64,000 nucleotides of DNA from Parasponia andersonii (lineage: Eukaryota > Streptophyta > Magnoliopsida > Rosales > Cannabaceae). The position numbers were made by a program, and so were the translations under genes. How positions within the stretch are numbered: the first letter of the stretch is position 1; every line of letters begins with the position of its first letter. The stretch is taken from NCBI GenBank assembly GCA_002914805.1, contig JXTB01000105.1, positions 563,811 to 627,810 on the forward strand. The letters are read 5' to 3'. This document shows positions 35,569 to 47,135 of this stretch, in pieces. The notes under the pieces are model-generated. The model saw only the letters and a program-made list of their open reading frames with translations. It was not told the origin of the DNA and made no database searches.

Positions 35569-36125
35569 TAATAAAGAATTGGTTCACTAGCTGAAAGTCT
35601 AAGATTTTCTAAAATAAAACTATTTTACGAATTAGAAATTTTTAGACATTTTTATAAATAAACCAAAAATTTTCTAGTTAATAAAATTCTCGGTTTGTCA
35701 CTGGCATTGATCTTTTATTTATTTATTTTTTTTTTGAAGGACACTAGCATTGGTTTGGGTGGTGACATTTATAATAATAAATGAATAAGATTTTAGTGTT
35801 TATTTGCCGTGGATTTAGACTACTTATAATTGGAACTTTCTGGTTTTATTACGTCTAAGAGAAAAAGCCGGAAAGAGAGTAGTTAGGAGTGTATATATAG
35901 TTTTTTTTTTTTCAATAAACAGTTGTAGTTCACATTACAATTGAGCATTTTATATCCTTTTTTTTTTTTTCTTCTAGGAAACTCATATTCCACATATTTT
36001 CAGAACCCACAAGAAAATGATAGTTTTAACTTTTATACGATGTATTAAAGTTTAGCGTACAGAGTTGGTTCACATTACAGTTGACTCTAGTACGACAATT
36101 ATTACACTACTATTCATAATCTCTC

Positions 36126-36132
36126 TATAAAT
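36126..36132 (+). promoter_or_regulatory. TATA box of the acyltransferase gene
   Basis: TATAAAT after CTCTC, about 130 bases before the start codon. The same position in the destroyed paralogue (13825) reads TACAAAT. Confidence 0.65.
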
Positions 36133-36260
36133 GCAGGAAAGTCCAGGCACAATTCATCCCAAGATATATGACTAAAAATTTATAATTTATGCATTTAGCT
36201 ACCCAAAAATAGGGGAAAAAAAAAAAAAAAGAAAACAAGAACAAAAACTAAGGTCCATCG

Positions 36261-38613
36261 ATGGAATCAACACGTTCACTCATTCAGGTGAATCGGTGTG
36301 AGCCAGAACTCGTCCCACCCGCGAAACCAACACCTCGTGAGCTAAAGCCACTATCGGACATTGATGACCAAGAGGGGCTCAGGTTTCAGATTCCTTTAAT
36401 ATTCTTTTATAAGAATAATAGCCCTTCAATAATGGAAGGCCATGAACCCATTAGGGTTATCAAGGATGCACTCAGTAGAGCTTTGGTTTATTACTACCCC
36501 TTAGCTGGAAGGCTTAAGGAATGTCACAATAGGAAGCTTATGGTAGATTGCAGCGGCCAGGGGGTTTTGTTCATAGAAGCTACGGCAGACATCCGGTTTG
36601 ATCAACTCGGCGATGCAATTCAACCGCCGTGTCCATTCCTGGATGAGCTTCTGTATAATGTTAGGGGATCTGATGGTGTTCTTGGCTGTCCTTTGTTGTT
36701 AATTCAGGTGAGTCTCTTTTGCTTATTTCGTTTTATCCTTTCCTTTCTCTTAATTCTCAGTAGGATAGTTAAACCAATAAAGTTTTTTTTTTTCTGTGAT
36801 GGAAAAGTAAAATTCATTCATTAAAAATAGCTCAGGACCACAAAGAACCCCAAAAAAGGAAAAAAAATAAAATCCCATTTCAAGTTTCAAAAGTCTGACA
36901 TTATCGATTTTGCCCAACTTTAAATGTGATTAAAAAAAAATAAACGAATTATAAATCATTTGCAAAAAAATTTAGGATTTTTATATATGAAAAGTTAAAA
37001 AATTCTAGAACTATTCTCCTTTTTAATCAAGGTCGAAAATTTTTGACCCTATCAAAAAAATAAATAAAGGAGGCATGGTAGAATAAAAGGCTGAATATAT
37101 TTGGTCGAGGTCAAAATTTTTCAAATTTTTGACCCAGTTGACACAGCTGAGGAAATATTTGTCTTATAATGACAAAAATAATTTAAAATTTGTAGGCAAC
37201 AAAATGTATTTTGGGCTTTATTAAGTAATAGGGTACCTAAATAATTTTTTACGTGTAACATATAAATAATGGCTAGTTTTGAGAATAGCTATGATTAAGT
37301 CACACGGCATTAGTAAAATGTCAGTGGGTGTAGATACCCTTACAAATAAAGGCTGTCTCTATTTATGTTTTAACCCGTCTAAATTTTTGTTAGATTATGA
37401 ATTTTTTTTGAGTATTTATTTAATTGTAATGGTTTAATTGTGAATGCTTTGATTCTATAATCATAAAAATTTATTCATTAATCTAAAAGATTGACAATTT
37501 TTCTAAGGAACGAAGAACAACAAAATGAATGACCATGAAAATTATATCAACTCTTTAGTGTCTTTAGTATTTAAATTAATGTATTAGTAGCGTCAAAATT
37601 TTGTTCAATAACATTTACATAAAGGTCAATTCTGACTACATGAGTTTCGATCAAAATTTAACATTATACAAGGGCTCGTACAGGTGACTCGACTAAAATG
37701 TGGGGGTTTCGTTTTGGCACTACGCCTAAACCACACAATGTGTGACGCATTCGGCCTCGTTCAATTCCTGAACGCAGTGGCCGAAATGGCACGTGGTGCA
37801 CGTGGCCCGTCTATTCCACCCGTTTGGCAACGAGAAATCTTTAACGCCCGAAACCCACCAAGAATAACTTGTCAACATCATGAGTTCCAGGAGGTAGCAG
37901 TACTAGAGACTCCTAATTCCAAAGCCTCCGACATGATCTTGGACCCAAACGACAACGTCCAACGATCTTTCTTTTTAGGCTCCAGTCAAATAAGGGCCCT
38001 TCAGAAACATCTTCCACCACACCTTTCCAAGAACTGCTCACCGTTCGATTTGATCACGGCTTGTCTCTGGAAATGTCGTACTCTCGCACTTAACCTAAAC
38101 CCGGATGATGTCGTCCGCCTTTCTTGCTTGACAAGTATACGTGGAAAGAAAAACGACAATGGAAACTTACGTTTGCCTTTGGGATACTACGGCAACGCGT
38201 TTGCATACCCGGCAGCGGTTTCGAAAGCCGGAGTTTTGCGCGAAAGTTCGTTAGGGCATGCAGTGGAGCTGGTTAAAAAGGCGAAAGCCGAGATGAACGA
38301 GGAGTACATGAAATCCATTGCGGATCTCATGGTGATTAGAGGCCGGCCAAGGTTTACCGAACCGGGGAACTTCATGGTTTCGGACACGACACGTGCCGGG
38401 TTTGGAGAGATTGATTTTGGATGGGGTTTGCCTGAATATGGTGGACCTGCCATGGCCATATCTTTAATTAGCTTTTATGTGTCCTACGAAAACGCTGGGG
38501 ACAAAGGTGTTGTGGTGCCAATATGCTTGCCTACGGTGCTGGCCATGAAGAGGTTTCAACTAGAGCTGAAGAGAATGACTCAAGAGCCTATTAAGATTTC
38601 GTCCTCGCTCTAA
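36261..38613 (+). CDS. AAT: BAHD alcohol acyltransferase, two exons, intact
   Basis: Family role (known): BAHD enzymes move an acyl group from acyl-CoA to an alcohol or amine in the cytosol. This one most resembles the alcohol acyltransferase/benzoyl-CoA:benzyl alcohol benzoyltransferase group, which makes volatile esters. Seen: exon 1 36261-36707 (149 codons), exon 2 37684-38613, total 458 residues, a normal length. The catalytic HxxxD is HTMCD (His166, Asp170) and the structural DFGWG is complete (393-397). Other family landmarks are [40 protein letters not shown] and [11 protein letters not shown]. The intron between Gln149 and Val150 sits at the usual BAHD position. The start ATG gives the family N-terminus. 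Substrate cannot be told from sequence. A second, destroyed copy flanks the retroelements at 13800 and 29461, so this was a local gene pair. Confidence 0.92.
36708..37683 (+). other. Intron of the acyltransferase gene (976 bp)
   Basis: It starts GTGAGT after CAG and ends ACAG before GTGACTCGA. AT-rich, no inserted element recognised. Confidence 0.92.
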
Positions 38614-39153
38614 ATCTGAGGTTCTTGCTTAGCATAATTTAAGTGTCGTCTAGATGGAGAGTTATCGTCTTTCTAGATTTGTTCTTTATAAATTAGTTAT
38701 AGTTTCAAATGTTTTGTCTAATATTTTGTAACCCAGTTATTATCATTATTATCTATGTTTAAATTTCAGGCTATCTTAGATTTTAATAAATTATTATAAT
38801 AAAGTTTTATAATTAACAAGTTAGTTTTAAATTTTAAATTACTTGAGATGAACATATATATGACATAAATCAGGAGGGAGAATTTGATTTTCATGCTTAT
38901 GTATATTATGTTACATGATCATCATAGAATGTGATATCAAAATTAGTGTGAAGGGTGCAAACCCATTGTTTAATATTCGAATCTCCATCTTCTGTTGAAA
39001 AAAAAAAAAAAAACGATTTCAAAATAAAACTTTGTCTATACTGATGTAAACAGTAATTTTTATAATTAATTAAATAGGAGGCTAACGATCATCACAAATA
39101 CTGCAATTCGAACTTTTTAAGATGATGAGCACCTTCAAAATCATGTTCAAATT
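38614..39153. other. 3' flank of the acyltransferase gene
   Basis: The 3' UTR starts with sequence shared with the pseudogene tail (29634 onward). The remainder is AT-rich with a poly(A) run near 38998-39013. Confidence 0.6.
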
Positions 39154-39480
39154 CACTACAAGAAATTTGATCTTTAGCCACGCTGCAAAAGTGTGGCCAT
39201 AATTCTAATATACGTGGCTATGCGTGAGAAAGATGTGGCCCTAAGCATGTGGCGGAAAACCTTTAACCACATTAAGTAATATATGCCTAAAATTGTTATT
39301 TTGCAAATTTTGTTGTTGGTAAAACTCTAGACATATGTGGCAAAAGATGTTTGTTGCTAAAAAAATTATTTTGCCACACAATCATCGTGTTGCTAAAAGT
39401 CTTTAAAAATATTGCTAAAAACCTATTATTTTAGTAATACATTCTATGCGTTACTAAAACTACTATGCCCAAGCTTCAAA
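39154..39480 (+). mobile_element. CACTA (En/Spm-type) transposon terminus
   Basis: CACTACAAGAAATTTGATCT is the classic CACTA terminal sequence. It is followed by dense subterminal repeats, GTGTGGCC, CGTGGCTA, TGTGGCGG, TGTGGCAAAAG, TTGCTAAAA, in both orientations, as in this superfamily. No opposite TAGTG end with matching repeats was found nearby, so the extent is open. No transposase is seen. Confidence 0.6.
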
Positions 39481-39678
39481 TCAAATTAGATTTATATTTA
39501 TGTAATCCATACAAATTGTAAATAGTTTATGAATTATATATTATGTATGAAGGGAGGCTTGGAACGTTGAAATATATTATTCATTTCATCAAAAAGACCA
39601 AAGCATCCCTTACAATTGCTTCCAAAGCATGAAAATAGAAGTCATATACAAGTATCTACAAACGACTTCAAATTTAAT

Positions 39679-39750
39679 CTACATAAAATCGTTGGCTAAA
39701 CATATTTTCCGTTGCATCAGGCTACTCCCATGTAAGTCTATAATATCAAC
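39679..39750 (-). CDS. Candidate last exon of an unrecognised minus-strand gene
   Basis: On the minus strand, TTTTCAG is followed by 23 codons (VDIIDLHGSSLMQRK...) and a stop. It joins in phase 0 to the exon ending AAG|GT at 40543. I do not recognise the protein. The case rests on splice signals and frame agreement with 40543-40613 and 47059-47135 only. Confidence 0.35.
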   Translation of the reverse strand, partial: VDIIDLHGSSLMQRKICLANDFM

Positions 39751-40542
39751 CTGAAAATCAAAGTCACAAAGAGAGAAAAAAGCTAATCAAGATTGGTTTT
39801 AAAGATAAAATCACACTTTGAAGTCCAATCAAGTGACATTGCAACAAGTAAAATAAAGTGACTTAGAGCAATGTGATAAGGTTTACATAGGCAACTTAAA
39901 CAAGAAAAAAAGAGAAGAAAGGAAAAGACCTAAAACGCTGCCAGATAGAAGAAAAGAACTAAAGCACTGCCAGATTTAAGTGAAATGGTTGGTCTAACAA
40001 CTAGGGAAACCATGTAAACTTCTTCTATACTCAGAACTTATTCAATCAGAAACAATGAACATTATTAGAGACTTCTATATTACTGTTGCTCAGACAGAGA
40101 TAACATTCAACATTAAAGCACCAATTACAACTCCAGAAAATGTGTAAGAAAGAGATTCCCAATCTCGGAAGTTACGAAAGTAATATAGATAGGACCACTG
40201 TGATCCTAACCGTTGATGGCTAAGTGCATCTGTCATTGTTTCTTCTAACTACTAAAGATGGTATCTAAAAGAAGAAAGGATCCATCATTCATATAAAACC
40301 TGAAAAAGCTACAAATCTACATTATAAGACAAGTCAAAACAGAGGAGATGCTCCAATCAAAAGAACTAACATCTAACAGGACAAGAATTCTAAATAACCA
40401 AACCTTACTAAATCAATAACAAACTTGGACACATGAAGTAGAATCTCACTAAAGATGCATAATCTCAGCAACCAACCTTACTAAATCAATAAAAAAGACA
40501 AAACAGAATAAGGTTTCATCGAATTGAGAAGTGAAAGTTCAC

Positions 40543-40613
40543 CTTTGTAGAAACTTGTGTAGTTAAGACAGTGGTACAGCCATCACCAGCAATAAATTTA
40601 TATGAAATAGCCT
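40543..40613 (-). CDS. Candidate internal exon of the same minus-strand gene
   Basis: It encodes EAISYKFIAGDGCTTVLTTQ and a few residues more, ending AAG before a GTGAAC donor. The acceptor is CAG|AG or CAGAG, and the second choice makes the frame agree with the exon at 47059-47135. The 6.4 kb between these two exons contains the copia B insertion. The product is unknown. Confidence 0.35.
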
Positions 40614-40805
40614 CTCTGCACCCAATATAAACATAAAATCTTTTAAGCAAGAGTAAACCACTAATGAAACAGAGAGAGAAGAAATAGAGAAAATTGTTAT
40701 TCTGAGATATTTTCATCAGAGTGCTATCATTAACAATACTTAGCGCTATTGATTATAATCAGTAACTCATGAATGCCATAACCACTAAAATAAATAAAAC
40801 ATACG

Positions 40806-41118
40806 TGCTGAAATATTTTTGGGAAAAATAGCAGAAAGAATATCTATAATTTAATAAAAAAACATGTAGGAGTTGATAGGCAGAAAGCGTGTACTAGAAT
40901 TACGTAATTAACTATGATATTTAGTTACCTCTTTTGTTTATTAGATTGAGAGTTTTTTCGGGATTTTCCTTGTATAGGAAATCTGGTTGTTTGTTTCTAT
41001 TTTATGTATTGTTACCTGTTCTTTTTATTCTCTGTATATTTTTCCGATAAAAGGGACACTTGTGTACCTGTATTTTAAGGTGTGAAATACAATAGTCATC
41101 TTTTCAATATTGTTTACA
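40806..41118 (+). repeat. 5' LTR of copia B
   Basis: It starts TGCTGAAATA and ends GTTTACA, with TTTTATTCTCTGTATATTTT before the end. Confidence 0.9.
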
Positions 41119-41203
41119 TGGTATTAGAGAAGAACTGATCCATAAACTGTAAGAAAAAAATATATATAACTAGGAGTTTTCATCTTACCCTAAACTTATC
41201 ACC

Positions 41204-42290
41204 ATGTCTGACATTTCAGAAGCTATGTCCCAAAATACTGCCCAGCCAAACACTGACTAGACACAAAAAACTATCCAGCAACCAAATGAAAATCCCTCTT
41301 TACAGATCACCTCGCATAAACTCAATGGCCATAACTATTTGCAGTGGTCACAATTTGTCCTGATGTTTGTCAGGGGGAAAGGAAAATATGGATATCTGAA
41401 TGGCTCAGTTAAGCAACCTGCTAAAACCGATTCCTCCCACCAGTCATGGGAGGCCGAAAATTCCATGCTCATGGCTTGGTTGGTGAACTCTATGGAACAA
41501 GATATTGGTCGAATGTATCTGTTCCTTCCCACGGCCAAAACCATTTGGGAAGCCGTTGCTTAAACATATTCTGATGCTGGGAATGCTGCGCAAATGTTCA
41601 AGGTCACTCAATGGGTTCGAAGGGTGCGCCAAGGAGATTCCAATGTGACTAAGTACTATAGTACACTGAAAGGCCTTTGGCAAGAACTAGACCAGTTCTG
41701 CCAGATCAAATGAGCATGTTCTAATGATAGTGCCTAATACAACAAAATGCTGGAAAAAGAGAGAATCTTTGAATTTCTCATTGGATTGAATAAAGAACTT
41801 GACGAGGTGCGAGGGCGAGTCTTAGGGAGTGATCCACTTCCTTCCATACATGAAGTATTTGCTACTATAAGGAGAGAGGAGAGTCGAAGGATTGTCAGGA
41901 TGGGAACCACTCATAATTCTGTCACTTCGTTGGACAACTCAGCCCTGAAAACAAAGACTGCCTTGGCAAGCAACCAGTGGAATTTTAAGAAGAATGATGA
42001 TAGAGGCAAACCACCCTAGTGTGATCATTGCAACAAACCATGGCACACCAGGGATACTTGATGGAAGATCCATGGAAAACCTGCATACCTGAAGAATGGA
42101 AAGACTCCATATAGGAACAATCGTGCTCTCCATATTGCTGAGGAGAGAAAATAGGAGCAAACCTCTGGAGAATCATCTGACAATCAGTTTACCAAGGAGC
42201 AATGGGATCTCCTTCATGATTTTGTGGGCCAAACTAGCCAATTCCAATAACCCTTCCTGTCCTCTAGCAGGTAATTTATTCAAAACGGTT
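41204..42290 (+). pseudogene. Copia B gag, broken
   Basis: From ATG 41204 one frame carries a copia gag: KLNGHNYLQWSQFV (UBN2-type start), IWEAVA, then VRRVRQGDSNVTKYYSTLKG and FEFLIGLNKELDEVRGRVLG. A CCHC-type knuckle follows at about 42020 (CDHCNKPWHTRDT, with the last Cys replaced by a stop). Several in-frame stops (e.g. SEAMSQ...NTD*, EAVA*, QIK*) interrupt it. No shift is needed as far as the knuckle. Confidence 0.85.
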
Positions 42291-42295
42291 CCTTA

Positions 42296-45200
42296 GATAA
42301 TTAATTCAGGAGCATCTGATCACATGACTGGCATGTCTAATTTATTTACATCATATATCCCTTGTTCTGGAAACAAAAATGTTACAATAGCTAATGGATC
42401 ATTATCAGCTATTGCAGAAAAAGAGTCGATCTCAATTTCAAAAACTCTTCACTTAAAATCTGTTCTACACGTTCCTAGACTTATATGTAATCTTTTTTTC
42501 TGTAAGTAAATTCACAAAAGATCAAAATTGTGTTGTTAACTTCTTTCCCAATCATTGTGAATTTCGGGACTTGGTCTCGGGGAAAAGGATTGGCAGTGCT
42601 AGATTGGAAAATGGGTTGTACTACTTTGATAATGGATCACACGTAGAAGGATCAAATCAGTTTGCAAATAAAGCCTCTCCTCATTATACAGAGGATGATA
42701 TTATGTTATGGGACCGTAGAGTAGAACATCCTAGCTTTTCTTATCTACATAAGTTATTTCGCTTTTTATTTAAAAATAAGGATCCTTCAAAATTTTAGTG
42801 TGATATTTGTGAATTATCAAAGCATAAATGTGCTCATTTTCAATCAAAAGTTTATAAAAATTCTGCTCTTTTTGTTCTTGTGCATAGTGTTATTTGGGGT
42901 CCTTCCCAGGTAAGGAACCAGATGGTTCATTATGTTTATTGATGACCATACTCGGCTTTGTTGGGTATATCTTTTTTTAAAAAAAAAAAAGACTGAAGCT
43001 GCTCAATGCTTTAAGAATTTTTCAACAATGATAAAAACACAATTTGGAGTACCAATAAGAATTTTGCGAACAGATAATGGGAGAGAATATTTTTTTGGGA
43101 TATTGGGAGATTTTTTAAGGGATAATGGTATCATCCACCAATCCTCTTGTGTTGATAGCCCACAACAAAATGGTCTTGCTCAGAGAAAAAATAGGCATCT
43201 TTTAGAAGTAGTTAGGGCGTTAATGTTTACTACATGGATTCCTAAACAATTCTAGGGGGATTCGATCTTAACAGCATCATACTTAATTAATCGCCTACCA
43301 TCTAGAGTGTTAGGATTTCAAACTCCAATTCAAATTTTGAATGAAATCTTTCCACAAACAAAATTGATTCAGTCATTACCTATCAAAGTCTTTGGATGTC
43401 AAGCATTTGTTCACATTCATAGTCATAATCACAGTAAATTAGATCTTAAGGCTTTCAAATGCATTTTTTTAGGATATTCTCCTACCTAAAAAGAATATAA
43501 ATGCTATGACCCTATCATTAAAAAGTATTACATATCTTTTGATGTTACCTTGTTTGAAAACAAACCATTTTTTCCCCAAAATTCTCTTCAGGGGGAGAAA
43601 TTAGTGGAAGATCATTTTTGGGAATCATCATTACTTGAATTATCTACATCAAATCTCCCATTATTAGACTTACCTAATCAAGATTCTCCTCAGAAATCTC
43701 AATCTCCTCAAAAATCACCCCCAAAATCTCCACCAAAATCTCCCTCAACTCCTATGTCTCAAACAGTGCCACGAAAAGAAGAAACTTATTGCCCTGATCT
43801 ATGTGTTTATAATAGGAGAAAAAATCTCAACTAGCCAGTACAACCTCTTCTAATGCACGTAGAGATACAGAATCCTCCAACCGAGATTGAGTCAAAAGAA
43901 AGTGAAGGTAATCTTATACCTGATTCAAATTCAAATTCTTTTAATGATTTAGATATACCAATTACTCTAAGAAAAGGAACGAGATCTTGTACTCAACACC
44001 CAATTTCCAAATATGTCTCCTATCATCGTTTGTCACCCCTATATCATACATTTGTATATAATCTATCCACCATGGAGATTCCTAATTATATACGGGAGGC
44101 TCTAAAATTCCCGGAGTGGCAAGAGATAGTAATGGAAGAAATGAAAGCATTAGAGAAGAACAAGACATGGGAGGTTGTGAAACTTCCACTAAACAAGACT
44201 CCAATCGGATGTAAATTGGTCTTTGTACCCAAATACAAGGTAGATGGGACAATGGAGAGATACAAAGCACGGTTGGTCGCGAAAGGCTATACCCAAACTT
44301 ACGGAATTGATTACCCAGAAATATTTGCTCCGGCAGCCAAGATGAACACAGTTAGAGTTTAACTATCACTTGTTGCAAATCAATTCTGGCCCCTTCATTG
44401 GTTGGATGTTAAAAATGCTTCCCTAAATGGAAAGCTAAAGAAAGAGGTACACATGACATTACTAGCAGGCTTCGAAAACTCTTAGTAGAGACAACATTTG
44501 TAGGTTCAAGTGGTCATTATATGGACTAAAGCAGTCTCCTCGAGCATGGTTTGACAAGTTTTCAAAATCCATTAGAAGATTCGATTTTTTCCAAAGTCAA
44601 GCAAATCATACTATGTTTTTAAGACGATCAACAGAAGGGAAGATCATTGTTCTAATAGTTTATGTGGATGACATAATTGTAATCGACAATAATATAAAAA
44701 ATATTCAGAATTTGAAAGATTTCTTAGGAAGAGAATTCGAAATTAAAAATCTTGGGCCCTTAGAATACTTTCTAGGAATGGTGGTAGCTCGATTGAAGAA
44801 TGGAATTGTGGTTACACAAAGGAAATATATGATGGATTTGCTCAAAGAAGTAGGAATGCTTGGTTGTAAACTAGGAGATGTACCCATTGATGCAAATTTC
44901 AAACTTGGAGTATCTTTAAAGAAAACACTGGCTAATATGAAAAGATATCAAACGTTAGTTGGGAAACTAATATATCTTTCTCATTCTAGATCAGATATAG
45001 CCTTTTCAGTAAGTGTAGTTAGTCAACATATGCATTCACCTACGGAAGAATATTTAGAGGTTGTTTACAAGATTTTGAGATATTTGAAAATAACTCCTAG
45101 AAGAGGATTATTATTTACAGGTGGTAAGTAAATCTTTGACAATAGAAGTTTTCACTGATGCAGATTAGGATGGTTGTGTTAATGATCAAAGATCAATTTT

Positions 45201-45606
45201 TGGATTTTGTACTTTTTTGGCAGTAATTTGGTAATCTAGAGAAGTGAAAAACAATCGGTTGTTGCTAGAAGTAGTGCAGAAGCTAAGTTTCGAGCAGCAG
45301 CTCAGGGGATATGTGAACTACTATGGCTAAAGAAGTTAGTTGAAAAATTGGGGGTAAATGTTGATGTTTCTATGAAATTTTTTTATGATAATAAAGCTGC
45401 TATTAGTATCTCACATAATCTTGTTCAGTATGACAGGCTAAACATATTGAGATAGATAGATATTTCGTTAAAGAAAAGTTAGAAGATGGAATGACTTATG
45501 TGATGACCAAAGATCAGCTTGCAAACATATTTACAAAAGGAGTACAAAAACAAGTTTTCGAGGGACTGATAAGCAAGTTGGGTTTATTTGATCTTTATCA
45601 ACCAGC
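42296..45606 (+). pseudogene. Copia B pol: protease, integrase, RT, RNase H, broken
   Basis: Protease remnant: GASDHMTGMSNLF at 42310. GAG-pre-integrase: WDRRVEHPSFSYLHKLFRF at 42700. Integrase core: FIDDHTRLCWVYLF (42935), RTDNGREY (43065), then SPQQNGLAQRKNRHL (43155), where the usual catalytic Glu of AERKN is Gln. RT: from 43850 with KYKVDGTMERYKARLVAKGY and LDVKNASLNGK; active site YVDDIIV at 44662 in the frame 44613-45131. RNase H: SVVARSSAEAKFRAAAQGIC (45255) and the closing DQLANIFTKG-like end at 45510. At least four frame changes and many stops are present. Confidence 0.88.
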
Positions 45607-45622
45607 TTGAGGAGAGGAGGAG

Positions 45623-45934
45623 TGTTAAAATATTTTTTGGAAAAAATAACATAAAGAATCTCTGTAATTTAGTAAAAAATGTGTAGGAGTTGATAGGCAT
45701 AAAGCGTGTACTAAAATTACATAATTAGATGTAATATTTAGTTACTTCTTTTTGTTTATTAGATTGAGAGTTTTTAGGAATTTTCCTTGTACAAGAAATT
45801 TGGTTGTATGTTTCCATTTTATGTATTGTTACCTGTTTTTTTATTCTCTGTATATTTTTCCTATCAAAGGGACATCTATGAACGTGTATTTTAAGGCGTG
45901 AAATACAGTAGTTATCTTTTCAATATTGTTTACA
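45623..45934 (+). repeat. 3' LTR of copia B
   Basis: It starts TGTTAAAATA after GAGGAGAGGAGGAG and ends GTTTACA, followed by ATACG. Confidence 0.9.
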
Positions 45935-45939
45935 ATACG

Positions 45940-47058
45940 AATATGCAAGGAACAAATAAAACTAAATACAATTCAACCAAATAAGTGTATGGGTCGAATA
46001 TGAATACAAATCCATGATAACTTTTCACTTCAAGCATTACGAACATTACTGTTAGAGAATAACACTAGCCAATTTAAAAGAAAAGGAACCTGTATTGCAT
46101 AAAATGTCCAAGAATTCAGGTTACAAAAAATCTCACCAATGGTAAGTTGACTACTGCATGAAGCAATAAACGTATAATCATAACTACCTCAAAGAAAATG
46201 TTACTTTGCTAGTCTGTTGCCCAAAGCACTACACAACACCCGTAAGCAGTACACAAATAAACATCAGAAACGAGGCCAAGAAATTTACTCCTATCACATA
46301 AGGATCATTGAAAATAGAAAATGGAAATGTAAATATTCTTATTGTTTGAAGATAAAAAAATAAAAATAAAAAGACCGAGTTTGCATGCATTATTGACCAA
46401 AACTGATAGTCGAGGCTGCAAAGAGAAGATTTGAGAACGAACCCAGTACCCATGAATTACACAGCAAATCCCTCGAGCAAATAACATAAAGTTTTCCAAG
46501 CTAAGCCGTAATACTATATTGACTTCTTAGCATTCTTGAGTCGAAACTGGAAATTCTCAAGTGATAAACTCAAAATTAAAAGATTTCAATAAAACACAAA
46601 ATCCTCTATGTCTTACCAACATAGAGAATAAAAGTCAAGTAATTATTAGTAGTCTTAGACTCTAACTTACTATTAGCAGTTTAGAAAATATAGAAAAATT
46701 TGTGGTTGAATGGATCAAAATCTGCAGCTACAAGGCAAGAGTCCCAATAGAAACGGGATAAAAGTTGTCATACATTGAACATAAGATAAGAAAAAAATTG
46801 TATGAAAGGAGGATATCACGAACTAGCACTAATTTAAATTTATAGTAAAACCATAGGTAGTGTCAAAGTTAAAGATAAGCTTGTTCAACAAAATAAAATA
46901 AAGATTACTAGATAGTTACATATCTGTATTTAAAAAAGTTTGAAAAAAAAAACTAGAGCAACAGAAAAAGGATTGACTATTTAAAACAAACCATCAAAGA
47001 AAGGAGAAATGAAATCAAACGAAGTGACTAAGTAATCACCAGAACAATATGGACACAC
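45940..47058. other. Intron-like DNA of the candidate minus-strand gene
   Basis: A-rich on the plus strand. The minus frames at 46229-46499 show no known domain or splice support. Nothing firm. Confidence 0.35.
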
Positions 47059-47135
47059 CAGTGCCCGTCTCCTTACGAATATCTTCTTTTGGAACCTCTG
47101 ATTCCAGTTCCTCAGGAATTCTCTTCTCTGCTGCC
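47059..47135 (-). CDS. Candidate exon of the unrecognised minus-strand gene
   Basis: Acceptor TTTCAG, then 77 bases encoding AAEKRIPEELESEVPKEDIR and KETGT, then a possible donor G|GTGTGT. The amino-acid mix (acidic, Lys-rich, little repeat) looks coding. With the donor at 47058 it continues in frame into 40543-40613. Protein family not recognised. Confidence 0.4.

Larger units (their letters stand above)
33412..36120. other. Intergenic DNA upstream of the acyltransferase
   Basis: 33700-34020 is balanced in composition, but no protein is recognisable on either strand. An (AG)n run lies at about 34270-34299. 35100-36100 is AT-rich with poly(T) runs. No gene is supported. Confidence 0.5.
39481..40800. 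other. Introns and 3' flank of the candidate minus-strand gene
   Basis: Apart from the two short candidate exons this stretch is A-rich on the plus strand (T-rich in the sense of the candidate gene, as plant introns are). No other domain is visible. Confidence 0.35.
40806..45934 (+). mobile_element. Ty1/copia element B, complete outline, dead
   Basis: 5' LTR 40806-41118, primer-binding site 41119-41130 (TGGTATTAGAGA, directly adjacent), gag and pol remnants, polypurine tract at about 45607-45622, 3' LTR 45623-45934. The target duplication ATACG is at 40801-40805 and 45935-45939. The LTRs (313 and 312 bp) differ at many positions, so the insertion is older than copia A. It lies in the opposite orientation to the candidate gene around it. 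Confidence 0.92.
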
